Shown: positions 25,517 to 35,728, numbered from the stretch's first letter. The stretch: DNA of 64,000 nucleotides from Arma custos (GCA_037127475.1 CM073763.1:41980395-42044394), one strand, 5' to 3'. Numbers and translations are program-made. The notes: generated by a model not told the origin, from the letters alone.

Positions 25517-25592
<76 letters not shown>

Positions 25593-25640
25593 ATTTTCAT
25601 GTTTTGTCTATCCTATGTCCAACTTAACAATGTCATAGAA
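24301..25640. other. No gene seen; microsatellites
   Basis: AT-rich. (AAT)n at about 24990-25012 and (TA)n at 25519-25579 (which creates the spurious IYIY frame on the minus strand). Confidence 0.6.
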
Positions 25641-25695
25641 TGTAAGTTTGTTTGTTTCTTCATTTAACGTCACTTTATGCTACTATGGCTAATCG

Positions 25696-25701
25696 GAGGA
25701 T
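25696..25701. repeat. Target-site duplication, left (GAGGAT)
   Basis: GAGGAT immediately precedes the left terminus and is repeated at 40789-40794 directly after the right terminus. Six-base duplications are the hallmark of Polinton integration. Confidence 0.95.
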
Positions 25702-25917
25702 AGTAGTACAAATAGGCGGGTTGAGCCGGAGCCGTGACCTTGAGGTCATTGTCTGCTGTAGTAGGGTCGTGGGGGTGACCTTGAGATGACCTTGAGGGTG
25801 GGAGGGGTGTAAGTTAGGACGAGGGGGTGTTGACCTTGAGGTAGGTTCAGGTGTGCAAATTAAGATTTGGCAACATCGCAGATGAGATGTGGCAACACCG
25901 CAGTAGAAACTAGGTCA
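25702..25917 (+). repeat. Left terminal inverted repeat of Polinton 1
   Basis: The reverse complement of 40573-40788 with no indels (paired positions sum to 66,490) and about 8 substitutions. It contains four exact TGACCTTGA sites and a conserved inner block (GAGATGTGGCAACA) that is also found in the second Polinton. Confidence 0.97.
25735..25839. promoter_or_regulatory. Cluster of four TGACCTTGA (FTZ-F1/ERR-type) sites
   Basis: Exact matches at 25735-25743, 25776-25784, 25787-25795 and 25831-25839. The first is part of TGACCTTGAGGTCA. TCAAGGTCA is the established extended half-site for monomeric nuclear receptors of the FTZ-F1/SF-1 and ERR groups. Binding here is inference; the mirror cluster is in the right TIR (40651-40755). 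Confidence 0.6.
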
Positions 25918-26300
25918 TGGTTTGTTCTGAATGGATGTTGGTCATGTGACGTCATTTTATGAATGGAAGTGTTGAATGGGCGTGTGACGTCATCTTATGA
26001 ATGGAAGAACTGAATGGTAGTGTGACGGAATTTGTCTTTATGAATGAGTTATGAATGGGATGCTTTTGAGATTATGACTGAGACGGAAGTTACTTTTATG
26101 AATGTGATTAGGCTTGCTTTTGAGATAGGCTATTGGATGACGTTTCATTGATTTAGATTATTTAGCTTTTATGAGCTTGGATGACGTATGTTTTCCTCCT
26201 GAACTTTAGTAATATATAGGAAATTTTTTTGAAGGAGCTGGATTGACAAAAAGAATATGTGAAAGAAAAAAAAATACAGTTGTACACAACATTTATTTTA
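25918..26300. promoter_or_regulatory. Subterminal region with TGACGTCA repeats
   Basis: A degenerate about 40-bp repeat built on GTGACGTCAT...TTATGAATGGAAG starts at about 25945, 25983 and 26020. It gives two perfect CRE-type palindromes (25947-25954 and 25985-25992) and partial ones near 26134 and 26182. It lies between the TIR and the 3' end of the polymerase gene; function unknown. Confidence 0.5.
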
Positions 26301-26500
26301 TACAGCATATTCTTAAACATATTTTTTGTTACTTTTCTTGTACTCTAGGTCTAATTTTCTCATTTAAGTAAACATTAATAATACTACAAGTAGACATTCT
26401 TGAAATAAATCTAGTACTCTAATTACAGGTCTTTTCTAAGTAAATATAAATTTAAGTAAACTATAATAATACAATGAATCATTTATTGGTTCTTATGCAT

Positions 26501-29500
26501 TTACAATGTTAGATTCGTTGTTTCATTGAGGCTATAGTGACCATAAGGGAGAGTGGTTTCATCGCGTAATGTATATCTTTTATTATCAAATGAGCATAAT
26601 GACTTTTTATTTATCAGTGTGGTTTGAACGTTATGCTTTTTAGATTGATTTGTATAAAATGAAGAATATAGACTTTTGCTGTCTTTAAATGTGTTAAGGT
26701 AATCGCTAAAAGTAAAATCGTTAACAGCCGATTTTTTTATTCCCTTTGACTTTTTAACCGTTATATCATTCTTTGTTATGTACGAATACATTTTGGGCCT
26801 CAATCCGACAAACTCTACTATAGGATCTCCAAAAGTTTCATCTTTCAACAAACCTACGACTTTTTTATTTTTTTCAGAATAACAGTAATGAGAAGTGGGA
26901 AAATTGCTTGTATCAAAATATTTATTTAACTCTCCAGAAATATCGGAATAAATATCTTCAGTCCTAATATTGTATAAAAATGAATCGGTGTCGGTATAAC
27001 ATAAAGTAACATTTTCTATACCATATTTTTTCAAAAACACATTGTATTGGTAATGATACATCAAAACTTACATATACAATACATCAAGTCCAACACTGCA
27101 AATCCCACGTACAAGGGTTTATCAAAAATGATGCTTTCTTTTTCCAGCTGAACCGCTGTAACATTATCTGCAAATATAATCCTGCCTTTAAAATTTGGTT
27201 TATTGACTTGACGAAATAATGATTTTTCATTTGTTACTATTTTTAAATCGATTCTGTTCCGCACGTTTTCCATAAATTTGCCGAAGCAGCTGTTATTCAT
27301 CAATTTGTAAAAATCTGACTCGAATGTATTTTTTGCTGATGCTTTCATCATTGAATTAATTTCTATGTATGGAGCCAACCAATTTTTTTGTTTAAACTTC
27401 AACACTCTATGAATTTTTGAAATCTTTACCCCGAGTTGTAGAGCTTGTTTTAAATTCACATAATGTACTGTAACGTGTAATGTAACGTGTTTTGGGCATC
27501 TAAGTCGTCAATAGTTTAACTGTTTTAGTATTAGGTGGATTATTTTTTTCAGGTAAAAAAGGTAATTGAGAAAGATTATCATGAATTTCTTTGGGGTATT
27601 CAACATCAACGTCTAGCACATAACCGGTTTCTGATTCATTTTTAATATCTAATACATTTAATTTTTCATCAACCCTCTCAAAATCTGTATACGGCAAGGG
27701 AAGGTTCATGGCATAACCGTAAAGATTGTTGACATCTACGTAAAGTAAATAATTACTGGGTTTAGTCGAGTCATATTCATTTAGATATTTATTGTTAGCT
27801 TTCGCATACCGAGAAACAACTTGGCAAATGCCTCCCCTTATCCCCTTTTCCAAAAACTGTACCATAGCAATATCTTTTATTACATCTAATTTTATTTTCG
27901 TGTATTTCAACATTGCATTCCAAGATAACTGTGGCAAAGTAAAAAACCATGCAGGATCTAGTCGATAAATTTGTTGACAGAGAAGTCGAAAGGCTTCAAA
28001 AACTTCGCACAACAAAATTACATCTGTTTGTATATACAATTCCGCATAATCTTTTAGTGTTTGGATGTTGAAGACTTTCCAGACACTTTTCGCGTGCTCA
28101 TAGTCCACGTCGCTAATTGATGTTTTTGTTAAATCATTAAAAAATGAATTTTTGGAAGGTAGTCGAGTTTCGTTTAGGCGATCAAAAGAATTAAAATAAT
28201 TGTACGGAAATATGCCTTTCCTTGTCAATAATTTAATTTTGTTTTCATCATTGATAATATTTGCCATATGTGGAAATATATCACTAATTAATTTAGATTT
28301 ATTTTGCAAATTGTTCACTAATGTTTCCAAACTTGATGATAGAAATTTAAACGAGTCAACAAATCGTATTTTTGTACTACATCCTTTAAATTTTATGCTG
28401 AAACTTATATATTTTTCAGAATTACTAGGAATTACGCTGATATTTTCACAACGGCCCAAGAAAGGGATTATAACATGAGAATCGTAACCCTGTAAGTTGT
28501 GCATAAAAACAGGTATAAAATCGGGCTTTTTTGCTCTTAAATTACATGCATTATGTGCTGGTCCAACAAATTTTCCTGATAAGTGACAGTGATGTCGTAC
28601 TCGATCGTGTTCGTCTAAAGGGTATTGACATAAGATGCAATCTTTAGCAGAATAAAATATTTTATTTTCCCCTTCGCTCATTTCTTCCATTCGCATAGTA
28701 TTACCTTATATTTTATCCGCTTCAACAACTATAGATTCGAGTTTTTCTAAAAACGCTAGCATACAGTTTTCTCCCGTATAAACAAACGGTTTACATTCAA
28801 ACATTTTTGACTTGACCAGAAGTGAAACTGAAAAAGCACGATGCTCATGAACAGCTTTGTTCCAAGATGTTGACGGATTAGGAATAGGCCCCGAAATTGG
28901 TATTAAAAGAGATTCAATATCTGCATAAACTACGATTGGAATGGATTGTGTATATTCCACATGTTTAAATTCAATTTTTTCTTCTTTCGGAAAGTCAGAT
29001 CGAATTGGTTTGTGATCACGGCAAAATAATTCGTGTTCGTCTTTTCGCTCATCACCCTTTTTCCCATACTTGTTTACGTACGTCCTTGGAAATACGGTCA
29101 GACATCTACGACAGATTGAATATGCGCGTTTTGACAAAGATATTTGAGAACTTACTAATCGTGAAAGATTAGTGATCAAACAATAGTGAAAATTTTCTCC
29201 ATTTTGTAAATACAACAGATCAAACGTTTTATCATAATTATCCTTTTTACTGATTCTAATTGGATAAACTATTCTAATTATTTTTATCATCTAAGCCATA
29301 AACATTTATAGACAGGTTATTTAAATTTTCGAATCGATTGATATCGCTAATTGGAGTCGGGAACGATATAGAATCAAAAGAATATGGAGTATGAATATTT
29401 TTGTACGCGCTAAAGTCATTTGATCTAATATTATCACTAAGTAAAGCTAAACGAAAGCAATCGTTAGTATTGTTTTTTACATTTATAACACAACGTTTGT

Positions 29501-30216
29501 CTCGTATTTTTTTAGGTAATTCAATATATTGAGATCCTCCGAAAGGCTTAAATTTAGTTAAATGTAGGCAGATATAGTTTGCAGAGGTATACATCCAACC
29601 GGAACCTTTTTTTTCAAACTCATCCTGTTCCTCTAAAATTTTTTTCAAAAATTGTTTCAATGTAATTTTCGAGGTTTATAGAAACATCTATCGTACTAAC
29701 TTTCGATTTAAAATTAAAATCTGTTCTTTCACTAATAGTATTTTCATTTTTCTTAATATATGTACATTCTAACATTATGTTTAATTTTAGATTTTTCCAT
29801 TCATCTACATAACAATTTAGTAACTTTACTAAAACCTCTTTTTTCTTATTAAAAAATTCTGAAGCTAATAATTTTTTATTATCGTTAGGAATGTAAACAT
29901 CTTCAACCGTATTTCCTAAGGAAGCTTTAATAATCCCATTTTCTTGAGCGACCGTCTTCCCTCGCATCTGTCTACTAAAAATGCTATATTTTCTTTTTTT
30001 CATTGGTATCTCTATTGTGTTCACGTCGGATGTATTACTACTACTAACCCCAAATTGACAAGTTAATTTATGCCGTTCAAAGTTAAACTTTTTGCTAAAT
30101 TCTTTCCTACAGCCTCGACAATAGTAAAACAACGATTGACATCTATGTCGCCAGTTTGTAAGCAATAATCCACAATGAGCACATAAATAATTATTTCCGT
30201 TACTTTTATTATTCAT
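26501..30216 (-). pseudogene. polB: Protein-primed family B DNA polymerase (Polinton PolB), frameshifted
   Basis: This is the replicative polymerase of Polintons, of the protein-primed B type. From 30216 leftwards: an N-terminal Cys/His-rich region (about 30060-30190), the pre-exonuclease region (29274-29660), exonuclease motif I VVYADIES (about 28925), a zinc-binding HNH-like block (CILCQ...HHCHLSG), Exo II HNLQGYDSH (about 28490), Exo III YIQTDVILL (about 28030), motif A LLYVDVNNLYGYAM (about 27720), motif B FYKLMNNSCFGKFMEN (about 27280), and catalytic motif C CYTDTDS (about 26990). All motifs are present, but the frame is shifted near 29650, 29280, 28700, 27500 and 27062, so this copy cannot make the enzyme. 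TTTATT at about 26290 would be its poly(A) signal on the minus strand. Confidence 0.95.
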
Positions 30217-30367
30217 TTTTAATCTAAAAACTTACTTGGTCAAACAACACAAAAAACTATATACACTAACAAACACAAAAATATATATACACTACCCCCT
30301 AAAAGTAATATTAACAAAAACAAAAAAACAATTGTAGCCTAACCTGATTCAACCTTTTTTTTTTTGT

Positions 30368-30746
30368 TTACATAAACTTTATGTCATAAGCATTTTTCTT
30401 CTTTCCCATATATTGAATTTTTAGCTGTCCTAAAACAGAAAATAATCACTTGGCTAAGTAAAAAAAAAATATATATATAACTTTTTTTTTTTATATGTTT
30501 AAAATGTAAGAATGTACCTTCATAGTTGAATATTTCTTCTTCTGTAAATGCGTAGACATATCTTTTAGGTAGAAAGATTCTTATTTTTTCTTTTTCTGCT
30601 TCATCTAATAATATTGGTTCAATTGAGGGGCCATACTCCGTCTCCTTCTTCGAAAGTTGTAGAATTTGATACGCCCGTCCTATAATTAATTCTCCAATAT
30701 TTTTATATGCGGGTTTAATTTCATTTAATTTTTTCAGGAGGGACAT
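30368..30746 (-). CDS. Small OB-fold-like protein with one intron
   Basis: The frame opens at 30746. Exon 1 (30746-30518) encodes ELIIGRAYQILQLSKKETEYG and IRIFLPKRYVYAFTEE, a pattern I associate with ssDNA-binding OB-fold proteins of Polintons. After the G at 30518 comes a canonical intron, 30517-30430 (88 bp, GTACAT at the donor and TTCTGTTTTAG at the acceptor). Exon 2 (30429-30368) supplies the basic C-terminal strand. The spliced product is 96 residues. Reading through the intron instead gives a hydrophobic tail (LLSQVIIFCF) that does not fit the family. It lies next to the polymerase on the same strand, which fits a replication role. Function is inferred. Confidence 0.7.
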
Positions 30747-31014
30747 CTAAAAAAAAAAAAATTAAAATCATATACTTAGTTAGTAAACAGATATTCGAGT
30801 AAAATAAAAAAATAAAACTTACTTTACTGCAGTTGTAATGGAAACTGAAGACGTTGAGACTACGAACTTATACTAGCATAGTGGCTGACTGATGAGGAGA
30901 TAGAAAAGGCGAGGGCTTATATGTAGGATAAGGAGCTGCGTCGGATGCTGATCAGGTCAGTCGGTATTTGGGCTCGCTTTCAGTAGAGTGTGAGTCAGTA
31001 GACTTATTCCAGAC
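30747..31014. promoter_or_regulatory. Divergent intergenic region
   Basis: It separates the leftward OB-fold-like gene from the rightward exonuclease-like/BIR gene, so it should hold promoters for both. No clear TATA or other box was identified. Confidence 0.4.
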
Positions 31015-31737
31015 ATGTCGTCAGCAGTTCTTGATTTACAGGCTTATCGTTTGGAGACGAACAAGCTGATAGTGAAAGAACTGTCAGTAGTTAGCTTAAA
31101 TTACGAGCACTCTAGTCATTGGATTTTTAAACCGCCTCAAGAAGCCGAAAATGCTGATCGGCTAAAGACAAATCTCTGGGTAAAAAAACATCTTCATGGT
31201 CTGGAATGGGACTATGGTGATGTAAATTATGAATCTTTGAAAAATGTTTTACTATCCGTTGCAGAAAACTATGACGCATTATGAGGAAAAGGAAGAGAAA
31301 AGTGTAAGTTTATAGAAGACCTTATTGATAAACCTGTTTATGATTTGCATGACTTTGGATGCCCCAATCTGAAACAGTTGGAATATGATAATATAGCATG
31401 TCATTATCATTTATACACTTCATTCGTTTGCTCTTTAAATCAAGCTCATCGTCTGGCTGCATGGGTAAATAAAAACAGTGAGGCTGTAGATTTCACTAAA
31501 AGAGACGTTCGTTAACGAACGTATAGAGACAATTCTTCTTCTACTCAGCATATGCTGTCATTTGCTGGATTTATACGTGGAGTCGAAAATAGTGTTAAAT
31601 GTGTATACTGTGGACTGTTGTATGACACCGATTCGTTAATAAACCCTCTCAATTACCATAGGGCGTGCAGCCCGCATTGTTTATGGTTTGAGGAGGAGTC
31701 TTTTAAATTAAAATTTGTTAAATGTTGTATTTACTAA
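31015..31737 (+). pseudogene. DEDD-exonuclease-like + BIR fusion protein, two premature stops
   Basis: A 240-codon gene. The N-terminal domain (VLDLQAYRLETNKLIVKELS, a WIFKPP strand, HLHGLEWDYGDVNY, YDLHDFGCPNLKQL and CSLNQAHRLAAW) follows the layout of a degenerate DEDDh 3'-5' exonuclease family common in Polintons and insect genomes. The first motif is DLQ instead of DxE and the HxxxxD motif is not evident, so catalysis is doubtful. The C-terminus (about 31560-31670) has C-x2-C-x15-H-x6-C (CVYCG ... YHRACSPHC), the zinc signature of a BIR domain. In-frame TGA at 31282-31284 and TAA at 31513-31515 break it. The homologous gene in the second Polinton is at 63067-63765. Here it lies between replication genes; there it lies behind the capsid gene. 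Confidence 0.75.
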
Positions 31738-32077
31738 ATCAGTATTTCATTTAGATTTATTTTGTAATATGTTTTTCTTATAATTGCTACATATTGATGT
31801 AGATGATTTTTAATTAAATTTTTCATTTATAAAAAAAATAAATGTTTTCAGTTAATTTGTTTTTTTCTTATTCCTCTTTTTTCAAGGGACAAATAAAATA
31901 CGTCGCACTTACTTAAATTAATAAATAGGTTAGAAAATTAGACCAGTGAACAGATTATTAGATTTTATTTTTTCAAGAAAAGTAACAATAATTAACAAAA
32001 ATTTTTAAGAATATGATGTACGTATAAAATAAATGTCTAGTACAAGAGCATATGTTTTTTTTTCTTCTTCTTCCACA
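31738..32077. other. Intergenic; 3' flank shared with 39260-39420
   Basis: The sequence after the stop (ATCAGTATTTCATTTAGATTTATT, then a TTTCAAGGGACAAATAAAATAC block at about 31878-31903) resembles 39283-39435, downstream of the capsid gene. It suggests an internal duplication or relocation. Confidence 0.55.
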
Positions 32078-33013
32078 TTATACGATATCCTTTTTATTAA
32101 CCCAGCTGCGTTCATTAACACCGAACCACTTGACATATAATTGATTGCCTTTCCTTTTTAAAACCTTTTCTACCGGGTATATATTTGGATATTTAGCCTG
32201 TTGTAGCTCTTCTTCATAAAATGCACCACTGATCGGTTGCCCTTTTAGATCTTCCAGCAAATATGTGTACGGATATGTCTTCTGAATCTTGACTACCTTA
32301 AAAATTTCACTTGACCAATTAGGCTTATAGCCTTTTGAAAAACTTATTTTTTGTTTAGATATTCTTACAAAATCGTCTTCTATAAATTTCTGCTTTCGTA
32401 CTTTCGATTTAGTCACTGTAGAATACACATTTTTTAGCAAGTATCTCTCCATCTTTTTATGCCGAGCATCGATTGGTTTCATACCTACAGTCCTATGAAA
32501 TGATGAATTATACTCTTGTAGAATTTGAGGTAATATATCTAAAAATTTATAATTTCCTTGCAGGCTGAATGCTCTCCAAATTTTTTCTTTTAATGTTCTA
32601 TTGAACCTCTCTACAATGGAAGCTTTTATATTAGAAAAAGTTGAATAATGATTAACATTGTATTGTTTCATTAGAGAATTAAACTTTGAATTGTAAAATT
32701 CTTTTCCTTGATCACTTTGAATATGTTTTGGAGTTGATTTACTCGATAAAAACACACTCTCCATTGCTTTGCTCACGTTGTCCGCTGTTTTCTGTTTTAA
32801 TGGCACAGCCCAAGCAAATTTCGAAAAGCAGTCTATGACCGTTAACAAATATTTATTTCCTTTATTTTCTCCAGAATAAGGTATCATTTCCACAAGGTCT
32901 ATTTGCCATAAATCGTTAATTCCTTTCAAAACAGTTTTCCGTCGTGGATATTTTCTTCGAGCTGGTTTGTGCAATTCATTTACGACAGCACTTTTTAACA
33001 ACGATGCATTCAT
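32078..33013 (-). CDS. int: Polinton integrase (rve) with C-terminal chromodomain
   Basis: A retroviral-type DDE integrase that inserts the element and makes the 6-bp duplication. The acidic residues lie in LWQIDLVEM (about residue 39), QSDQGKEFYN (about 101) and IVERFNRTLKEKIW (about 135). A chromodomain-like C-terminus (YPVEKVLKRKGNQLYVKWFG) ends the 311-residue frame, which is intact. An N-terminal HHCC zinc finger is not apparent in this frame, so the protein may start further upstream or be shortened. Its ATG overlaps the stop of the upstream gene (ATGA at 33010-33013), unusual spacing for a eukaryote that suggests a missing splice or separate promoter. Confidence 0.93.
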   Translation of the reverse strand: MNASLLKSAVVNELHKPARRKYPRRKTVLKGINDLWQIDLVEMIPYSGENKGNKYLLTVIDCFSKFAWAVPLKQKTADNVSKAMESVFLSSKSTPKHIQSDQGKEFYNSKFNSLMKQYNVNHYSTFSNIKASIVERFNRTLKEKIWRAFSLQGNYKFLDILPQILQEYNSSFHRTVGMKPIDARHKKMERYLLKNVYSTVTKSKVRKQKFIEDDFVRISKQKISFSKGYKPNWSSEIFKVVKIQKTYPYTYLLEDLKGQPISGAFYEEELQQAKYPNIYPVEKVLKRKGNQLYVKWFGVNERSWVNKKDIV

Positions 33014-34074
33014 CTTTTAAGATAACCGAGCGTTATTAGCATCACCGAGATACACACACACAGTGAAAAGATATTTACATAATATAATATATTTATTTCT
33101 CGTAGCTCTTCAATTATCGATTCTGTTTCGTTTTCATGTCCTTCGTGACCTGCATTCGCCGAAGATATTAGCAACCTCAGCCGATCAACTAGCTCATTAG
33201 GATCATCCCAATACTCATAAATGGGTTTATCGGCTCTCATGAGACCAGTGCCTTTGTGCGAACGAACTGTGGCTATTTTACTAGGAGGGGTGGTGGTACG
33301 ACGAGGTGTAAAAAGCATCGCTATAACTATTCTATATTTTTCTGATCTGATTCCTTGTCTCCCTCGTTCTTCACTATAGCCTTTTTTGTGAGCATTAGTC
33401 GAGATTAAAATGTTGTTATACATTTCCAAGTCTTTTTTTTCATACTTTTCGGGATTTTTCAAGTAAAGTAACAGCAACAATCCCTCTGTGCCTTCATAAG
33501 TTACCCCGTTAATTGTTATGTCATTGCTGTTTTTATGTAGTTGAATATCAGTTGAATCACCTATTGCGAATCCTCCATCGGGCATGACTCTAATGCCATA
33601 ACGTGAATCGAAGGTTTTATTATCGCCTCTCAACAATTTCTCCAAATATTTTCTTTGTTGGTTTCCAAACTGTTTAACTGTTTCTACTAGTGAATCTTCA
33701 GTTTCATGATGTTCATTTTCTACTTTAATTTCAGGAAACGTCGAACTAGCAACAGGTGATGAACTAGCCGAAAGTATTGGAGTTGTCGGATGGGTCGAAT
33801 GGGCTAACTCTGGTGTCAATGTTGCTCTTTTGTAAATATCTTTTGTAAAGTCAATCTCATCATTTTTGTTTCTAATCTTTTTACTTGACGGCTCCGATTT
33901 GGTTTCTTTTTGCAACTTTAATGACTCTTTAATATCTTCTAAAGATTGTGATACAGGTGTAAAGAATGCTTGACGAATCTCATCAACATCCTGAAGACCG
34001 CGTTTCAATGTCTGAAATTTGTTTTTTAAAATTTCGCTAGTTTTTGTAATCTCACGGGTGACTTTAGGGTCCAT
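33010..34074 (-). CDS. DUF8207-type Polinton protein (function unknown)
   Basis: 354 codons. The N-terminal REITKTSEILKNKFQTLKRG is a helical segment, and a Ser/Pro-rich middle follows. The C-terminal domain contains FGNQQRKYLEKLLRGDNKTF, RYGIRVMPDGGFAIGDS, INGVTYEGTEGLLLLLY, ILISTNAHKKGYS and YWDDPNELVDRLRLL. This protein accompanies integrase and ATPase in many insect Polintons; I recall it as DUF8207, and that label needs a profile search. After EELREI the frame continues for about 28 hydrophobic residues (YYVNIFSLCVCISVMLITLG) that look like read-through of a lost stop or an intron. A virion-associated role is a guess. Confidence 0.75.
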   Translation of the reverse strand: MDPKVTREITKTSEILKNKFQTLKRGLQDVDEIRQAFFTPVSQSLEDIKESLKLQKETKSEPSSKKIRNKNDEIDFTKDIYKRATLTPELAHSTHPTTPILSASSSPVASSTFPEIKVENEHHETEDSLVETVKQFGNQQRKYLEKLLRGDNKTFDSRYGIRVMPDGGFAIGDSTDIQLHKNSNDITINGVTYEGTEGLLLLLYLKNPEKYEKKDLEMYNNILISTNAHKKGYSEERGRQGIRSEKYRIVIAMLFTPRRTTTPPSKIATVRSHKGTGLMRADKPIYEYWDDPNELVDRLRLLISSANAGHEGHENETESIIEELREINILYYVNIFSLCVCISVMLITLGYLKR

Positions 34075-34104
34075 GACTGAGCTCCGTCAACGACTGGAAA
34101 CCCT

Positions 34105-34806
34105 TTATATATCTACAATAAATGTATCGATTCCTTTTCTAAAACGACCATTGTTTAAATCCCTACTTTTGTCAATAACGAGATAACCGAAAGGCTCTTT
34201 CCAACATAATGAACACATGTCTTTAAAAAGTTGGAAACCGATATGAGGAGTGCTCACATGTTCATCGTAAATATGTTTTAAACTCAATTCGTCCTGAGGA
34301 AATATTATTAAAAAGTTAAAATTACACCTGATCAGATGTCTAGGAATGCAAACATAACTTTGTGTTAAGTAAAAACAATCTAGATTCATATGTCTTCCAT
34401 AACTGAAATATCGTTTAGTTATATCTTGATCCTCCATCGTAACATCATCGAATATACAGACTGAATTAGATTCAACTTGGTGAGGCATATCTTTTGCATC
34501 TTCAAAATCGTAAAATCCTATTTCAGGAACCATATTTAAAACATTTTTTAAATACTGGTATTTGAGCTGGTGTAAAGTTTTTCCGAATAGATATACATTT
34601 TTAAATTTTAAACCATTTGGATTTAATAAAAGTCCAATCATAATATTCGTCTTTCCACATCCGCTTGATCCGCATATCGACGCTCGTATGGTGTTTGGTA
34701 ATAATGTGCTATGTTTCACCTCAGTAGATTCGTCAGGCAAACACTTCAAAGTAGAAAAACGTTGTTCTTGTTGGACTAATTTCATTTTGAATGCAGACAA
34801 AATCAT
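34105..34806 (-). CDS. Packaging ATPase (FtsK/HerA type)
   Basis: The genome-packaging ATPase of Polintons and related double-jelly-roll viruses. Walker A is SICGSSGCGKTNIMIG (about residues 43-58), Walker B is VCIFDDVTMED, and a Q-containing sensor region follows (FYLTQSYVCIPRHLIR). The frame of 233 residues is intact with ATG at 34806, although a second Met (MKLV) lies 7 codons in. It is divergent from the capsid-side genes across a TA-repeat promoter region. Intact despite decay elsewhere. Confidence 0.93.
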   Translation of the reverse strand: MILSAFKMKLVQQEQRFSTLKCLPDESTEVKHSTLLPNTIRASICGSSGCGKTNIMIGLLLNPNGLKFKNVYLFGKTLHQLKYQYLKNVLNMVPEIGFYDFEDAKDMPHQVESNSVCIFDDVTMEDQDITKRYFSYGRHMNLDCFYLTQSYVCIPRHLIRCNFNFLIIFPQDELSLKHIYDEHVSTPHIGFQLFKDMCSLCWKEPFGYLVIDKSRDLNNGRFRKGIDTFIVDI

Positions 34807-34811
34807 TCATT

Positions 34812-34867
34812 TCCTGTATGTATATATATGTGTAATATACATATATATATATATATATATATGTGTA

Positions 34868-34929
<62 letters not shown>

Positions 34930-34930
34930 C
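34812..34930. repeat. (TA)n tracts between divergent genes
   Basis: Long TA runs interrupted by TGTGTAATATACA lie between the start of the ATPase gene (-) and of the PLA2-like gene (+). It is probably the shared promoter region, now expanded as a microsatellite. The IYIYIY reading frames here are artefacts. Confidence 0.8.
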
Positions 34931-34955
34931 GCCGATTGTCATTTTTCACTACAGT

Positions 34956-35345
34956 ATGATACGTAAGACTCGCAAAGGAAGAGGCTTGATATACAGTCTC
35001 ATATATAAGTTACCGTTTGAATTACACCTGCCAGGATACCAGTATTGTAGCCCCGGTACAAACCTTGAAAAACGACTAAATAGAGGAGATAGTGGAATAA
35101 ACCAGCTTGATAAAGCTTGTAAAGAACACGATATTGCTTATAGCAAAGATAAGGATATGCAAAGTCGTAGAAAAGCGGACAAGATTTTGGTTGAAAACGC
35201 TTGGAAACGAGTTAAAGCTTCGGATTCATCATTGGGAGAAAAAGCTGCGGCTTGGTTAGTTACAAATACTATGAAAGCGAAAGGTAAAATTGGTGCCGGT
35301 ATTAAGAAGAAGAAAAAAATAAAAAGATTAGTTTCAAAAAATTAG
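34956..35345 (+). CDS. Phospholipase A2-like virion protein
   Basis: 129 residues. HLPGYQYCSPGTNLEKRL (residues about 24-41) resembles the calcium-binding loop, and DKACKEHDIAY (52-62) carries the catalytic His-Asp pair (H58, D59) of the PLA2-like domain known from parvovirus VP1 and found in adintoviruses and Polintons. The C-terminus is strongly basic (KKKKKIKRL). In parvoviruses the activity breaches endosomal membranes; the same role here is inference. The frame is open and precedes the other capsid-side genes on the same strand. Confidence 0.8.
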   Translation: MIRKTRKGRGLIYSLIYKLPFELHLPGYQYCSPGTNLEKRLNRGDSGINQLDKACKEHDIAYSKDKDMQSRRKADKILVENAWKRVKASDSSLGEKAAAWLVTNTMKAKGKIGAGIKKKKKIKRLVSKN

Positions 35346-35395
35346 TTAAATCGCTAAAGGTTGCTGACGTATCATCGATCCTCGAAGCTTCAAAA

Positions 35396-35728
35396 ATGGC
35401 ATACAAAAAGGCTAAAATGCATTTACGTGGTAAGACAAAACCTTTGCCTCCCAGAGTTCTTCCTTTGCCAAAAGAGGGAGGATTTCTTCCATTTCTTGTG
35501 CCGTTAATGGCGGGGCTTTCTGCAGTGGGATCTTTAGCGGGAGGAGCGTCGAGTGTGGCTAAAGCTATCTACGAGGCGAAAGAAGCTAAACATAAATTAG
35601 ATGAGCAAAAGAGGCATAATTTAGCGATGGAAAGTCAGAAAATCGGAAATGGACTTTATTTGAAACCATATCGGAAAGGCTACGGCCTGTTTATAACTCG
35701 ACAAAAAAACAAATCTAGAAAGATCTGA
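35396..35728 (+). CDS. pVI/pX-like minor virion protein
   Basis: 110 residues with a conserved plan for Polinton small structural proteins: basic N-terminus, LPKEGGFLPFLVPLMAGLSA followed by a Gly/Ala-rich, probably membrane-active helix, a charged coiled stretch (EAKEAKHKLDEQKRHN), then GNGLYLKPYRKGYGLF and a basic end. By analogy to adenovirus pVI/pX it may be a substrate of the neighbouring protease. Its TGA stop (35726-35728) lies in the same frame as the downstream protease, only 15 nt before the latter's TTG. Confidence 0.65.
   Translation: MAYKKAKMHLRGKTKPLPPRVLPLPKEGGFLPFLVPLMAGLSAVGSLAGGASSVAKAIYEAKEAKHKLDEQKRHNLAMESQKIGNGLYLKPYRKGYGLFITRQKNKSRKI

Noticed and set aside
34562..34966. 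Plus-strand frame with a long IYIY tract
   Set aside because: Antisense to the packaging ATPase and extended only by TA repeats; the same applies to 25349-25600 and 34733-34942.
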